The notes: generated by a model not told the origin, from the letters alone. A stretch of 64,000 bases of DNA from Rhodoferax sp. OV413 (GCF_900104385.1 NZ_FNJA01000003.1:310001-374000), one strand, 5' to 3'. Numbered from the stretch's first letter, positions 27,975 through 38,132 are shown. Translations and numbers: made by a program.

Positions 27975-28035
27975 TTATAAGAAATTGGGCGCTAGCGCAG
28001 GCAATACCTGCGCATCAAGCTACAGAATATGTAGC
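27975..28035 (-). repeat. Dispersed palindromic repeat covering the end of the Nudix gene
   Basis: The minus strand reads GCTACATATTCTGTAGCTTG, ATGCGC, ten variable bases, then GCGCTAGCGCCC and an AT-rich tail. The left arm encodes the final residues ATYSVA of the upstream Nudix protein and its TGA. The remainder fills the gap to yacG. Confidence 0.7.
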
Positions 28036-28491
28036 ACCCGAAAAATCACGCTCTTCTGCCAACCAGCACAGCACCGGCACGGTGCCAGGCAGTACCGGCG
28101 CCACCTGCAGCGGAAGCGATTGCCAGGCACTGGTCTGGCCTTCGCGCATTTCCAGGACACCGGTCCAGTCAAACACCTTGCAGAAGTGCAGGCGCACCAG
28201 CGCGTGCGGATAGTCCACCAGCTCGACCTTCCAAGGATGGGCGGCACCGATGGTGATGCCCAACTCTTCCACCAGCTCCCGGCGCAGCGCCTGCTCTACC
28301 GTTTCACCGGCTTCGAGCTTGCCACCGGGGAACTCCCAGTAGCCCGCATACACCTTGCCTTCCGGACGCGAGGTCACCAGAAAGTCGCCGTTGGCCTGCA
28401 CCAGCACGCCCACGGCCACGTCGACCGTGGCCCGGTCCGGCCCGCCTTCACGGGGACGGTCGCCATCGGCCACCAAAGGCTGGCCGCTCAT
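28015..28491 (-). CDS. mutT: Nudix hydrolase, MutT type (8-oxo-dGTP diphosphatase-like)
   Basis: A 158-residue Nudix protein. The Nudix box is complete: GGKLEAGETVEQALRRELVE followed by ELGI. The opening VDVAVGVLVQANGDFLVTSRP is of MutT type, implying cleansing of oxidised nucleotides, consistent with its place next to yacG as in E. coli. The last residues (ATYSVA) and stop come from a dispersed repeat. Its start overlaps the DUF815 gene by four bases. Confidence 0.88.
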   Translation of the reverse strand: MSGQPLVADGDRPREGGPDRATVDVAVGVLVQANGDFLVTSRPEGKVYAGYWEFPGGKLEAGETVEQALRRELVEELGITIGAAHPWKVELVDYPHALVRLHFCKVFDWTGVLEMREGQTSAWQSLPLQVAPVLPGTVPVLCWLAEERDFSGATYSVA

Positions 28492-29375
28492 GCTGAAGGC
28501 GCCTTAGCTGCGTGCTGGCCCGCGTAGTCGCGCGCAAACTGGTAGGCCACCCGGCCGCTGCGCGAGCCGCGTTCCAGCGCCCAGACCAGCGACTCGGCAC
28601 GCGCGGCATCAATCGCAGGCGCAGCCACGCCAAACGACTGCAGCCACTGGGCCACGATAGCCAGGTATTCATCCTGGCTGAAGGGGTAGAAACTGACCCA
28701 GAGGCCAAAGCGCTCGGACAGGGAAATCTTCTCTTCCACCACTTCACCCGGATGCACTTCGCCGTCGTCGGTGTGGGTGTAGGTCAGGTTTTCCTTCATG
28801 TACTCGGGTAGCAGATGGCGCCGGTTACTGGTGGCGTAAATCAGCACATTGGGCGTAGAGGCGGCCACCGAGCCGTCCAGGATGGACTTCAGCGCCTTGT
28901 AGCCGGGCTCGCCGTCTTCAAAGCTCAGGTCGTCGCAGAAAACGATGAATTTCTCCGGCCGGTCCGCCACCACGTCGACGATATCCGGCAAATCGGTCAG
29001 GTCACCCTTATCGACCTCGATCAGGCGCAGGCCCTGGTCGGCATAGGTGTTCAGGCAGGCCTTGATCAGCGAGGACTTGCCGGTGCCACGGGCGCCGGTC
29101 AGCAGCACGTTGTTGGCCGGTTTGCCTTCGACAAACTGCAAGGTATTGCGCTGGATCTTCTCCTTCTGCTGGTCGATCTCCTTCAAATCAGTCAACGCCA
29201 TGCTGCCGATGTGGCGCACCGGCTCCAGCACGCCGTGGCCATTGCCGCGGCGGCGGTAGCGGTAGGCGATGGCCGCGTTCCAGTCGGGCGCGGACACCGG
29301 CTGCGGCAAGGCCGCTTCGATGCGCTGCATCAAGTGCTCGGCGCGGTCGATCAGGCGTTCGAATTTCTCGTTCAT
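28488..29375 (-). CDS. DUF815 AAA-type ATP-binding protein
   Basis: A 295-residue P-loop ATPase. Walker A is [16 protein letters not shown] at about residues 92-107; the Walker B-like strand [11 protein letters not shown] follows, and [13 protein letters not shown] is a sensor-type segment. This is the DUF815 family; its cellular role is not established. It overlaps both neighbours, argJ and the Nudix gene, by four bases, so the three form one transcription unit. No transmembrane or signal segment is seen. Confidence 0.88.
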   Translation of the reverse strand: MNEKFERLIDRAEHLMQRIEAALPQPVSAPDWNAAIAYRYRRRGNGHGVLEPVRHIGSMALTDLKEIDQQKEKIQRNTLQFVEGKPANNVLLTGARGTGKSSLIKACLNTYADQGLRLIEVDKGDLTDLPDIVDVVADRPEKFIVFCDDLSFEDGEPGYKALKSILDGSVAASTPNVLIYATSNRRHLLPEYMKENLTYTHTDDGEVHPGEVVEEKISLSERFGLWVSFYPFSQDEYLAIVAQWLQSFGVAAPAIDAARAESLVWALERGSRSGRVAYQFARDYAGQHAAKAPSA

Positions 29376-30601
29376 GAGCGGTAGTCAGCGTTAATGGTCA
29401 CGTATTCGTGGCTGAAATCGCAGGTCCACACCGTGTCTGCCGCCGTACCTCGGCCCAAACCGACGCGCACCGTGATCTCGCTTTGCTTCATCACGCGCTG
29501 GCCGTCTTCTTCGCGATAGCTGGGGTTGCGCCCACCATTCACGACCACGTGTACGTCGTCCAGGAACAGGTCGATCTTGGTCTGGTCCAGGTCGGTAATG
29601 CCCGCATAGCCCACTGCGGCCAAAATTCGACCCAGATTCGGGTCGCTGGCAAAGAAGGCGGTTTTGACCAGCGGCGAATGGGCGATAGCGTAGGCCGCCA
29701 AGCGGCATTCCTCGGCAGTCTTTCCGCCTTCCACCCGCACGGTAATGAACTTGGTCGCGCCCTCGCCGTCGCGCACGATGGCCTGGGCCAGCTGCTGCGC
29801 TACTTGCTGCATCGCTGCCTTCAGCGCGCGGCCATCGGCGCTGTCCATTGAAGTGATGGGCGCATGCGCAGCCTTGTTGGTGGCAATCACCACGAACGAG
29901 TCGTTGGTCGAGGTATCACCGTCGATGGTGATGCGGTTAAACGATGCATCGGCCAGGTCCTTGGCCAATTGCCAGAGCAAAGCCTGGTCGACACAGGCGT
30001 CAGTGGCCATGAAGCCCAGCATGGTCGCCATGTTCGGGCGGATCATGCCCGCGCCCTTGCTGATGCCGGTGACCGTCACCGTCGCGCCGCCGATCTGCAC
30101 CTGGGTGCTGAAGGCCTTGGCGATGGTGTCGGTGGTCATGATGGCCTCTGCCGCGCGGCCCCAGTTGTCGGCGCGGGCATCGGCCAGCGCCGCGGGCAAG
30201 GCGGCATTGATGCGGTCGTGCGGCAGGGTTTCCATGATCACGCCGGTGGAAAAAGGCAAGACCTGCTCGGGCGCCAGATCCAGGTGCTGGGCCAGGGCGA
30301 TACAGGTCGATTTAGCACGCATCAGACCATCGTCACCGGTGCCGGCATTGGCATTGCCGGTGTTCACCAGAATCGCCCGTATACCAAGACCGCGCTCCAG
30401 ATGGTCACGGCAGATCTGCACCGGGGCAGCGCAGAAGCGGTTCTGGGTGAATACACCAGCCACCGAGGCGCCCTCTTCCAGCAGCACCACGGTCACATCC
30501 TTGCGGTTGGCTTTGCGCACGCCGGCTTCGGTAATACCCAGCAGCACGCCGGGGACGGGATGCAGACCAGCGGGATCAGGGGCGGACAGGTTGACGGGCA
30601 T
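29372..30601 (-). CDS. argJ: Bifunctional ornithine acetyltransferase / N-acetylglutamate synthase
   Basis: A 409-residue ArgJ precursor. The self-cleavage and nucleophile Thr193 is in [20 protein letters not shown]; cleavage between Ala192 and Thr193 gives alpha and beta chains. It recycles the acetyl group in arginine synthesis. The C-terminal NADYRS is normal for the family. It follows secA after a terminator, and overlaps the DUF815 gene by four bases. Confidence 0.97.
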   Translation of the reverse strand: MPVNLSAPDPAGLHPVPGVLLGITEAGVRKANRKDVTVVLLEEGASVAGVFTQNRFCAAPVQICRDHLERGLGIRAILVNTGNANAGTGDDGLMRAKSTCIALAQHLDLAPEQVLPFSTGVIMETLPHDRINAALPAALADARADNWGRAAEAIMTTDTIAKAFSTQVQIGGATVTVTGISKGAGMIRPNMATMLGFMATDACVDQALLWQLAKDLADASFNRITIDGDTSTNDSFVVIATNKAAHAPITSMDSADGRALKAAMQQVAQQLAQAIVRDGEGATKFITVRVEGGKTAEECRLAAYAIAHSPLVKTAFFASDPNLGRILAAVGYAGITDLDQTKIDLFLDDVHVVVNGGRNPSYREEDGQRVMKQSEITVRVGLGRGTAADTVWTCDFSHEYVTINADYRS

Positions 30602-30643
30602 GGTGGGCTTTCAAAAAAGATGTTGGAAGCGTAGAAAAATGAA

Positions 30644-30666
30644 TCAAAAAACGGGCCGAAGCCCGT
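30644..30666 (-). terminator. Rho-independent terminator of secA
   Basis: On the minus strand ACGGGC, loop TTCG, GCCCGT is followed by a run of T. It is 20 bases after the secA stop and separates secA from argJ. A UUCG tetraloop is typical of efficient terminators. Confidence 0.9.
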
Positions 30667-30685
30667 GGTGCCGATGCGCTGCGTA

Positions 30686-33442
30686 TTAGGCCAGCTTGCC
30701 GTGACACAGCTTGTATTTGTTGCCGCTACCGCAAGGGCACGGGTCGTTACGGCCAACGCGCGGGATATTGCCGGCAGCGGGCGGACGAGTCGATCCAGCA
30801 TCCACGCGGGTTTCCACTTCGCCGGTTTCGGTAGGCGCGGTGTAGGTCACGTTGGCAATGCTTTCGGCCCGGTCTTCCATGGCTTCAGCGGCTTCGCCCA
30901 GCTGTTCGCTGGACTGCACCTTGACAGTCATCAGCACCTTGGTGACATCGTTCTTTACCGCGTCCAGCAACTGGCCAAACAGCTCGAAGGCTTCGCGCTT
31001 GTATTCCTGCTTGGGCTGTTTCTGCGCATAGCCGCGCAAATGGATGCCCTGGCGCAGGTAGTCCAGCGCGCTCAGGTGTTCACGCCAATGGGTATCTATG
31101 CTTTGCAGCAAGACCATGCGTTCGAACTGGGTGAAATTGTCACCACCGACCTGCTCCACCTTGGCGATGAAAGAGGCGTTCGCAGCCGCCAGCACCTTCT
31201 CCAAGATGTCTTCGTCGGTAATCGCACTGGCAGACTCCACCTGCGCACGCAGGGGTACGTCCAGCTGCCATTCGTCGAACATGGCTTTCTCCAGCCCGGC
31301 AATGTCCCACTGTTCTTCGACCGACTCGGCGGGCACAAACTGCCGTACCAGATCATCCACGCAGCCTTCGCGCAGAGAGGCGATCTGGGCCGTCAGGTCG
31401 GCGGCATCCAAAATCTCATTGCGCTGCTGGTAGATCACCTTGCGCTGGTCGTTGGACACGTCGTCGTATTCCAGCAATTGCTTGCGCACATCGAAGTTGC
31501 GCGCTTCGACCTTGCGCTGGGCGCTCTCGATGCTGCGGGTCACGATGCCGGCCTCAATTGCCTCGCCATCGGGCATCTTGAGCCTGTCCATGATGGACTT
31601 GACGCGGTCACCCGCGAAGATGCGCATCAGCGGATCATCCAGGCTCAGGTAAAAACGCGAAGAGCCGGGGTCACCCTGGCGGCCGGAACGGCCACGCAGC
31701 TGATTGTCGATACGGCGCGATTCATGGCGTTCGGTGGCAATGATGCGCAGGCCGCCGAGTGCCTTTACCGCTTCGTGATCAGTGGTCCATTGCGCACGCA
31801 CCCGCTCGACCTCGGCAGCCTTGGCGGCATCGTCGAGCGCTGGGTTGGCTTCAACCGCTTTGATCGCCATTTCCAGATTACCACCCAGCACGATGTCGGT
31901 ACCACGGCCGGCCATATTGGTGGCGATGGTAATCATCTTCGGCCGTCCAGCCTGGGCCACGATGTCGGCTTCCCGCGCATGCTGCTTGGCGTTGAGCACC
32001 TGGTGCGGCAGTTGGGCGTCGTTCAGCAAGCGGTCGATGATTTCGGAATTTTCGATCGATGTCGTGCCCACCAGCACGGGCTGGCCGCGCTCGTAGCATT
32101 CGCGGATGTCCTTGATCGCCGCTTCGTATTTTTCGCGCGTGGTTTTGTAGACTCGGTCCAGCTGGTCTTCGCGGCGGCTCACACGGTTGGGCGGAATCAC
32201 CACCGTTTCCAGGCCGTAGATTTCCTGGAATTCGTAGGCCTCGGTATCGGCCGTACCGGTCATGCCCGACAAGCGGCCATACAGGCGAAAGTAGTTCTGG
32301 AAGGTGATCGATGCCAATGTCTGGTTTTCCGCCTGGATGGCCACGCCCTCCTTGGCCTCGACCGACTGGTGCAAGCCTTCGCTCCAACGGCGGCCCGACA
32401 TCAGGCGGCCGGTGAACTCATCGACGATGACAATTTCACCGTTCTGCACGACGTAGTGCTGGTCCCGGTGGTACAGATGGTTGGCACGCAGGGCAGCGTA
32501 CAGATGGTGCATCAAGGTGATGTTGGCCGGGTCGTACAGCGATGCGCCCGCCGGCAGCAAGCCCTGCTCGGTCAGGATGCGCTCGGCGTTCTCGTGGCCG
32601 TCTTCGGTCAAGAACACCTGGTGGGATTTCTCGTCAAGCGTGAAGTCACCGGGCTTGGTAACGCCCTCGCCGGTACGCGGATCGGCCTCGCCTTCCTGGC
32701 GGGTCAGGAAGGGAATGATCTTGTTGATGGCGATATACATCGCCGTGTGGTCTTCGGCCTGGCCGCTGATGATCAGCGGCGTGCGGGCTTCGTCGATCAG
32801 GATCGAGTCCACTTCGTCGACGATGGCGTAGTTCAGGCCGCGCTGGACGCGGTCCCGCACCTCGTAGACCATGTTGTCACGCAGATAGTCGAAGCCGAAT
32901 TCGTTATTGGTACCGTACGTGATGTCGGCAGCATAGGCAGCCTGCTTTTCTTCGCGCGGCATGTTCGGCAGATTGACGCCGACGGTGAGACCCAGGAAGT
33001 TATACAAGCGCTCCATCCAGCGCGCATCGCGGTTGGCGAGGTAATCATTGACCGTGACGACGTGCACGCCCTTGCCAGACAAGGCATTCAAATACACAGG
33101 CAAGGTCGCGGTCAAGGTCTTGCCTTCACCGGTACGCATTTCCGAAATCTTGCCGTTGTGCAGAGACATGCCACCCAGCATCTGCACATCAAAATGGCGC
33201 ATCTTCATGATGCGCTTGGAACCCTCGCGCACCAGTGCAAATGCCTCTGGCAAGATGGCATCCAGCGACTCACCTCCGGCCACCCGCTCTTTGAAAGACA
33301 AGGTCTTTTCACGCAAGGCCTCGTCAGACAGTTTTTCAAACTGCGGCTCCAGCGCATTGATGACTTCGAGGGTCTTGCGGTACTGTTTCAGCAGGCGTTG
33401 GTTACGGCTGCCGAAAATTTTGGTCAAAAAGTTGGTGGTCAT
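30686..33442 (-). CDS. secA: Protein translocase ATPase SecA
   Basis: A 918-residue motor ATPase of the Sec pathway at the inner membrane. Walker A is [13 protein letters not shown], with [19 protein letters not shown] as Walker [12 protein letters not shown], and the NBD2 block [13 protein letters not shown]. The C-terminal zinc motif [14 protein letters not shown] is complete. I start at [16 protein letters not shown]; an earlier in-frame ATG adds 12 unconserved residues. A hairpin terminator follows. Confidence 0.98.
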   Translation of the reverse strand: MTTNFLTKIFGSRNQRLLKQYRKTLEVINALEPQFEKLSDEALREKTLSFKERVAGGESLDAILPEAFALVREGSKRIMKMRHFDVQMLGGMSLHNGKISEMRTGEGKTLTATLPVYLNALSGKGVHVVTVNDYLANRDARWMERLYNFLGLTVGVNLPNMPREEKQAAYAADITYGTNNEFGFDYLRDNMVYEVRDRVQRGLNYAIVDEVDSILIDEARTPLIISGQAEDHTAMYIAINKIIPFLTRQEGEADPRTGEGVTKPGDFTLDEKSHQVFLTEDGHENAERILTEQGLLPAGASLYDPANITLMHHLYAALRANHLYHRDQHYVVQNGEIVIVDEFTGRLMSGRRWSEGLHQSVEAKEGVAIQAENQTLASITFQNYFRLYGRLSGMTGTADTEAYEFQEIYGLETVVIPPNRVSRREDQLDRVYKTTREKYEAAIKDIRECYERGQPVLVGTTSIENSEIIDRLLNDAQLPHQVLNAKQHAREADIVAQAGRPKMITIATNMAGRGTDIVLGGNLEMAIKAVEANPALDDAAKAAEVERVRAQWTTDHEAVKALGGLRIIATERHESRRIDNQLRGRSGRQGDPGSSRFYLSLDDPLMRIFAGDRVKSIMDRLKMPDGEAIEAGIVTRSIESAQRKVEARNFDVRKQLLEYDDVSNDQRKVIYQQRNEILDAADLTAQIASLREGCVDDLVRQFVPAESVEEQWDIAGLEKAMFDEWQLDVPLRAQVESASAITDEDILEKVLAAANASFIAKVEQVGGDNFTQFERMVLLQSIDTHWREHLSALDYLRQGIHLRGYAQKQPKQEYKREAFELFGQLLDAVKNDVTKVLMTVKVQSSEQLGEAAEAMEDRAESIANVTYTAPTETGEVETRVDAGSTRPPAAGNIPRVGRNDPCPCGSGNKYKLCHGKLA

Positions 33443-33654
33443 GAATGCGAGACCGCCACCGCAGCAGAACAGCGGCATGGCGATCGAAATCCCTAAATTA
33501 GCTTGGAGTCAGATGAGGCTTTGACAGCAAAAGTCAACCCACAGGGGCCCAGTTTGCAATGCATAGCCGACGGATTTTACCCATCTGCCAGCAACGGCCT
33601 AAAACCGCGGCCGCTGGCTACTGCGGAACACAACGGCTGTGATAATCCGGGGCT

Positions 33655-33966
33655 ATGCGTCTCCGCAACCAATCCTTCACCCTCCTGCAAGCCGCAGCCG
33701 ATTCGCCGACCTTGGCGCGGCTCACAGCCCTGGCGCAAGAGTCCAATGACCGGCTCAAAGCCGTCAAAGGTCTGATGCCTGAAGCTTTGTGGTCGGCCAT
33801 CAAGGCCGGACCGATTGAGGGAACCAGTTGGTGTTTGTTGGTCAACAGCAATGCCGTATCGGCCAAGCTGCGACAGCTATCGCCCGCGCTCCTCGCACAT
33901 TTGCGCAGCAAAGGGTGGGACGTAACGGCTATCCGCCTCAAAGTACAAATGAAGGCGAAAACGTAA
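33655..33966 (+). CDS. DciA-like DUF721 protein
   Basis: A 103-residue protein of the DUF721/DciA family by overall pattern: an N-terminal SFTLLQAAADSPTLARL helix, the middle SWCLLVNSNAVSAKLRQLSP and a basic C-terminus. DciA loads the DnaB helicase in bacteria lacking DnaC. It is divergent from secA, a frequent location for this gene in proteobacteria. Homology is recognised by pattern, so confidence is moderate. Confidence 0.75.
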   Translation: MRLRNQSFTLLQAAADSPTLARLTALAQESNDRLKAVKGLMPEALWSAIKAGPIEGTSWCLLVNSNAVSAKLRQLSPALLAHLRSKGWDVTAIRLKVQMKAKT

Positions 33967-33970
33967 AAAA

Positions 33971-34046
33971 TGGTGCCGATTGTCGGAATCGAACTGACGA
34001 CCTACCGCTTACAAGGCGGTTGCTCTACCAACTGAGCTAAATCGGC
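33971..34046 (-). tRNA. tRNA-Thr (anticodon TGT)
   Basis: On the minus strand the cloverleaf is complete in 76 bases. The acceptor GCCGATT pairs with AATCGGC. The D arm has GCTCAGTTGGTAGAGC, the anticodon arm is ACCGC-CTTGTAA-GCGGT giving anticodon TGT, and the T arm has GTTCGATTC. CCA is encoded. It is the only tRNA here; sspB is about 55 bases upstream on the same strand. Confidence 0.97.
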
Positions 34047-34072
34047 GAAAAAACGTATTTTACTGAATCGAT

Positions 34073-34098
34073 GGGCGCATTTTGAGCGCCCGCGATTT
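34073..34098 (+). terminator. Possible hairpin terminator between dciA and sspB
   Basis: GGGCGC and GCGCCC pair across a seven-base loop, followed after four bases by a run of six T on the plus strand. It lies beyond the tRNA-Thr, between convergent genes. Stem is short, so moderate confidence. Confidence 0.5.
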
Positions 34099-34099
34099 T

Positions 34100-34600
34100 T
34101 TACTTCACCCGCTTCAACGCCGGGCGAGGCCCGGCAGCCGGACGCGGCGGCTCTGGCGGCTCTTCGTCACTGCTTTCAACCGTTGACAGCTGCACAATCC
34201 GGGGCGACGCTGCATCGGCGGTCGGTGCCGCAGCCACAGGCTTGGCAGGCTCATCGGCTGGCGCTGCAAGCACCGGCGACGGAAAAGCCATGCCCTGCCC
34301 GTTCTCACGCGCATAAATGGCAATCACGCGCCCGATCGGCACCAGAATTTCGCGCGGGGTGCCCGCGAAACGTGCTTTGAATTCGATGAAATCGTTGCCC
34401 AGCTTCAGCGAACTGGTCGCATCAAAGCTGATGTTGAGAACAATCTCTCCATCCTTCACATATTCGCGCGGGACTTGCACGGAATCGTCCACCAGCACCG
34501 CCACATACGGCGTAAAACCATTGTCCGTGCACCACTCGTAGAGCGCACGGATCAGATAAGGGCGGGTGGAGGTCGAGTCCAGGGCTTGCATGATTGACAA
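34100..34600 (-). CDS. sspB: ClpXP protease specificity-enhancing factor SspB
   Basis: A 166-residue protein. The folded part opens STRPYLIRALYEWCTDNGFTPY and continues to FIEFKARFAGTPREILVPIG, the ssrA-tag-binding SspB domain. A flexible Ala/Pro/Glu-rich tail of about 55 residues ends in the basic RPALKRVK, matching the ClpX-binding peptide at the end of SspB. It hands tagged proteins to ClpXP. It is 13 bases after sspA, as in E. coli. Confidence 0.95.
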   Translation of the reverse strand: MSIMQALDSTSTRPYLIRALYEWCTDNGFTPYVAVLVDDSVQVPREYVKDGEIVLNISFDATSSLKLGNDFIEFKARFAGTPREILVPIGRVIAIYARENGQGMAFPSPVLAAPADEPAKPVAAAPTADAASPRIVQLSTVESSDEEPPEPPRPAAGPRPALKRVK

Positions 34601-34613
34601 CAGTAGCTCCGAC

Positions 34614-35225
34614 TTACTTGCGCATCACTTTTTCAGACGGGGTCAACGCCTCAATATAGGCGGGGCGCGAGAAAATGCGCTCGGCATATTTCAGCAGCGG
34701 CGCAGCGTTCTTGCTCAGATCGATACCGTAGAAATCCAGACGCCAGAGCAGCGGCGCAATCGCCACGTCGAGCATAGAGAAGTTCTCACCCAGCATGTAC
34801 TTGTTCTTCAAGAACACAGGGGCCAACTGCGTCAGGCGGTCGCGGATATGGGCGCGGGCTTTTTCCAGGGCTTTCTCGTTGCCCTTGGAAGCGCGCGACT
34901 CCAGCAAGCCAACATGCACAAACAGTTCTTTCTCGAAGTTGAGCAAGAACAGGCGCACGCGCGCACGGTCCACCGGGTCGCCGGGCATCAGCTGGGGATG
35001 CGGAAAGCGCTCGTCGATGTATTCGTTGATGATGTTGGATTCATACAAGATCAGGTCCCGCTCCACCAGGATAGGCACCTGGCCGTACGGGTTCATGACA
35101 TTGATGTCTTCGGGCTTGTTGTAGAGATCCACATCACGGATCTCAAAGTCCATGCCTTTTTCGAACAATACAAAGCGGCAGCGGTGGGAAAAAGGGCAGG
35201 TCGTTCCTGAGTACAACACCATCAT
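34614..35225 (-). CDS. sspA: Stringent starvation protein A (glutathione S-transferase fold)
   Basis: A 203-residue GST-fold protein. The thioredoxin-like N-terminus LYSGTTCPFSHRCRFVLFEK is followed by the conserved PYGQVPILVERDLILYESN and the family's all-alpha C-terminal domain. SspA binds RNA polymerase and affects stationary-phase transcription in E. coli. It lies downstream of petC, in the common betaproteobacterial order petA-petB-petC-sspA-sspB. A hairpin between petC and sspA may reduce read-through. Confidence 0.95.
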   Translation of the reverse strand: MMVLYSGTTCPFSHRCRFVLFEKGMDFEIRDVDLYNKPEDINVMNPYGQVPILVERDLILYESNIINEYIDERFPHPQLMPGDPVDRARVRLFLLNFEKELFVHVGLLESRASKGNEKALEKARAHIRDRLTQLAPVFLKNKYMLGENFSMLDVAIAPLLWRLDFYGIDLSKNAAPLLKYAERIFSRPAYIEALTPSEKVMRK

Positions 35226-35244
35226 GGCAAGGGCTCCTAAAAAT

Positions 35245-35281
35245 CAAAAAGAGTGGGATGCATCGTGCGCAAGCCCACTCT
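35245..35281 (-). terminator. Hairpin terminator downstream of petC
   Basis: On the minus strand AGAGTGGG and CCCACTCT pair perfectly around a 16-base loop and are followed by TTTTG. A second perfect eight-pair hairpin (CCCGGGCA, GCT, TGCCCGGG) lies just upstream at 35288-35306. Together they separate petC from sspA. Confidence 0.75.
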
Positions 35282-35328
35282 GTAAATCCCGGGCAGCTTG
35301 CCCGGGCCATCGGCTATGTATATGGGGC

Positions 35329-36099
35329 CTACTTGACGTCTTTCCAGAACGCCGCATTCAAGCGCCACGCAATGAAAGTAAACACCAGCAAGAACAACAG
35401 CACCCACACACCGACGCGCACGCGGGTATTTTGGGCCGGCTCCCCCATCCACTGGACATAGCTCACCAGATCACCCACCGCCTGCTCGTATTGCAGCGGT
35501 GTCAGGGTACCGGGGCTTACTTGCTCCCAGCCCTTGAAAACCTTGACTTCATGGCCATGTTCTTCCACCGCGGCATACACCGGCTTGCGGTTACCTTGCA
35601 GCTCCCACAGCACATGCGGCATGCCTACGTTGGGAAACACCAGATTATTCCAGCCGGTCGGCTTGGTTTCATCAGGGTAGTAGCTGCGCAGATAGGTGTA
35701 GAGGTAATCGGCACCGGTGCCGCCATGGCCTGAACGCGAACGGGTGATCAGGGTCAGGTCGGGCGGATTGGCGCCAAACCAGTCTTTAGCCTGCTTGGGA
35801 TCGATCGAGGCCTTCATGGTGTCGCCCACCTTGTCGGTAGCGAACAGCAGGTTGTCCTTGATCTGCTGCTCGGTCAAGCCGATGTCGCGCAGGCGGTTGT
35901 AGCGCATGAAGGCCGCCGAATGGCAGCTCAGGCAGTAGTTGACGAACAACTTGGCGCCATTTTGCAGCGCAGCCAGATCGTTGGTCTTGTTAGGCGCTTT
36001 GTCCCATGCAATTTCGTCGCCACCAGACGCGTGAGCGGCGGTGGTAGCACCCAAAGACAAAGTCAACGCAGCGAGTACACCGAGGATAATTTTTTTCAT
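35329..36099 (-). CDS. petC: Cytochrome c1 of the bc1 complex
   Basis: A 256-residue precursor. The signal peptide MKKIILGVLAALTLSLG ... AHA is followed by the haem c motif Cys56-Cys59-His60 (CLSCH) in YCLSCHSAAFMRYNRLRD, and a C-terminal transmembrane anchor (VLLFLLVFTFIAWRLN). It passes electrons from the Rieske protein to soluble cytochrome c. The start is set by the signal peptide; a longer frame overlaps petB. Third gene of petA-petB-petC. Confidence 0.96.
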   Translation of the reverse strand: MKKIILGVLAALTLSLGATTAAHASGGDEIAWDKAPNKTNDLAALQNGAKLFVNYCLSCHSAAFMRYNRLRDIGLTEQQIKDNLLFATDKVGDTMKASIDPKQAKDWFGANPPDLTLITRSRSGHGGTGADYLYTYLRSYYPDETKPTGWNNLVFPNVGMPHVLWELQGNRKPVYAAVEEHGHEVKVFKGWEQVSPGTLTPLQYEQAVGDLVSYVQWMGEPAQNTRVRVGVWVLLFLLVFTFIAWRLNAAFWKDVK

Positions 36100-36115
36100 T
36101 CTGAGTCTCTTCCGC

Positions 36116-37525
36116 TTAGTGCGCAGCAAAAGTCACGCGGCTAGGTACAGGCTTGGGCGTACCCAAGGCGCTCCACCACGGCATCAACAGGAAGAAGCCA
36201 AAATAGAACAGCGTACCGATCTGCGACACGCGCTCACCAATCGGCGACGGCGGCTGCACACCCAGGTAACCCAGTATCAAGAAGTCGACAACGAAAACGG
36301 CATACACATATTTATGCCAGCTTGGACGGTAGCGGATCGACTTGACCGGGCTGTTATCCAACCAGGGCAGGAAAAACAAAATCACCACCGCGCCGCCCAT
36401 GGCGACCACGCCCCAGAACTTGGCGTCGATGCTCAGCATCATCGCAACCACGGCTGCAGCCGCAGCCACGATGATGGCCTTGACGAACACCGGCAGCTTG
36501 AACTTGAAAACGCCCAGCGCCGCAGCACCAACCACGCAGGCGATCAGCGCATACATCATCTCGCTGGTGATAGCGCGCAGCATCGAGTAGAACGGCGTGA
36601 AGTACCAGACTGGCGCAATGTGCAGCGGCGTCTTCAGCGAGTCGGCGGGGATGAAGTTGTTGTACTCCAGGAAGTAGCCGCCAAATTCAGGCGCGAAGAA
36701 AATGATGGCGGTGAACACCATCAGGAACACGCTGACACCAAAGATGTCATGCACCGAGTAGTACGGGTGGAACGGAATGCCGTCCAGAGGATGGCCTTCG
36801 GCGTCCTTGGGAGCGTTCGGGCCCTTGATTTCAACGCCATCGGGGTTGTTCGAGCCGACTTCGTGCAGCGCAATGATGTGCGCCGCCACCAGACCCAGCA
36901 GCACCAGCGGCACAGCGATCACGTGGAAGCTGAAGAAGCGATTCAGCGTAGCATCGCCGACCACGTAGTCGCCACGGATCAGCAACGCCAGATCGGGGCC
37001 AACAAACGGAATCGCCGAGAACAGGTTCACGATCACCTGGGCGCCCCAGTAGCTCATCTGGCCCCAGGGCAGCAGGTAGCCCATGAAAGCCTCGGCCATC
37101 AGGCACAAGAAGATCGCGCAACCGAACACCCAGACCAGTTCGCGCGGCTTGCGGTACGAGCCGTACAGCAGGCCACGGAACATGTGCAGATAGACCACCA
37201 CGAAGAAAGCCGAAGCGCCGGTGGAGTGCATGTAGCGTATCAACCAGCCCCAGGGCACATCGCGCATGATGTACTCGACCGAGGCAAAAGCCAGGTTCGA
37301 GTCGGGCTTGTAATGCATCACCAGGAAGATGCCGGTGACGATTTGCAGCACCAGTACCAGCAGGGCCAGCGAACCGAAGACGTACCAGAAGTTGAAGTTC
37401 TTCGGTGCGTAGTACTCCGACATGTGCTCTTTGTAGAGCTTGCTGGCCGGGAAACGGTTGTCTACCCAGTTCAACAGCTTTTCGGGGGCACTGGCGTTGG
37501 GGGAGATTTCTTTGAATGTAGCCAT
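36116..37525 (-). CDS. petB: Cytochrome b of the bc1 complex
   Basis: A 469-residue polytopic membrane protein with the cytochrome b hallmarks: WNFGSL-like opening FNFWYVFGSLALLVL, His-bearing helices (MHYKPD, MHSTGASAFFVVVYLHMFRGL), GYLLPWGQMSYWGA, and the quinol-oxidation PEF-type motif in FFAPEFGGYF. The His pairs hold two b haems. The long form with a fused C-terminal part (subunit IV-like) is usual for bc1. It starts eight bases after petA. Confidence 0.97.
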   Translation of the reverse strand: MATFKEISPNASAPEKLLNWVDNRFPASKLYKEHMSEYYAPKNFNFWYVFGSLALLVLVLQIVTGIFLVMHYKPDSNLAFASVEYIMRDVPWGWLIRYMHSTGASAFFVVVYLHMFRGLLYGSYRKPRELVWVFGCAIFLCLMAEAFMGYLLPWGQMSYWGAQVIVNLFSAIPFVGPDLALLIRGDYVVGDATLNRFFSFHVIAVPLVLLGLVAAHIIALHEVGSNNPDGVEIKGPNAPKDAEGHPLDGIPFHPYYSVHDIFGVSVFLMVFTAIIFFAPEFGGYFLEYNNFIPADSLKTPLHIAPVWYFTPFYSMLRAITSEMMYALIACVVGAAALGVFKFKLPVFVKAIIVAAAAAVVAMMLSIDAKFWGVVAMGGAVVILFFLPWLDNSPVKSIRYRPSWHKYVYAVFVVDFLILGYLGVQPPSPIGERVSQIGTLFYFGFFLLMPWWSALGTPKPVPSRVTFAAH

Positions 37526-37532
37526 ATGTCCC

Positions 37533-38132
37533 TCAAGCCTTCTTGTCTTCGCCGATCAGCAACCGGGTATCCGAGAGATACATGTGCGGCGGCACCGGAA
37601 GGTTGTCGGGAGCGGGTTTGTTCTTGAACACACGGCCGGCCATGTCGAAGGTCGAACCATGGCAAGGGCACAGGAAGCCACCCTCCCAATCGTTCGGCAG
37701 CGACGGTTGTGGGCCTGGCGTAAATTTGTCCGACGGCGAGCAGCCCAGATGGGTGCAGATGCCGACCACCACCAGAAACTCCGGCTTGATCGAGCGACCA
37801 TCGTTGCGGGCGTATTCCGGCGTGAACTCGGAAGGATTGCGCAAGGATTTTGGGTCGGCCAATTGACCATCCAGCTTGGGCAGCTCGGCAACTTGCTCGG
37901 GAGTACGGCGCAAGATCCACACAGGCTTGCCACGCCACTCCACGGTCATTTTCTCGCCCGGCTTGAGCCCCGAGATGTCGGCCTCTACCGCTGCGCCGGC
38001 GGCTTTTGCACGCTCTGAAGGCTGAAACGTACTCACGAAAGGGATGGCGGTAGCTACGCCACCCACTGCACCGGCACAACCGGATGCGATCAACCACGTT
38101 CGCTTGCTGGTGTCGACTGGGGTGTCACTCAT
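37533..38132 (-). CDS. petA: Ubiquinol-cytochrome c reductase Rieske iron-sulfur subunit
   Basis: A 199-residue protein with a Tat-like membrane anchor (KRTWLIASGCAGAVGGVA, residues 10-27), then the Rieske domain. Cluster ligands are in CTHLGC (126-131) and CPCHGSTFD (155-163), including the disulfide cysteines. It is the first gene of the bc1 operon. I start at MSDTPVDTSKR; an earlier ATG adds seven unconserved residues. Confidence 0.96.
   Translation of the reverse strand: MSDTPVDTSKRTWLIASGCAGAVGGVATAIPFVSTFQPSERAKAAGAAVEADISGLKPGEKMTVEWRGKPVWILRRTPEQVAELPKLDGQLADPKSLRNPSEFTPEYARNDGRSIKPEFLVVVGICTHLGCSPSDKFTPGPQPSLPNDWEGGFLCPCHGSTFDMAGRVFKNKPAPDNLPVPPHMYLSDTRLLIGEDKKA

Noticed and set aside
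33655-33966. Leader peptide SecM in front of secA
   Set aside because: The gene here is divergent from secA and resembles DUF721/DciA; no arrest-peptide-like sequence precedes secA on its own strand.
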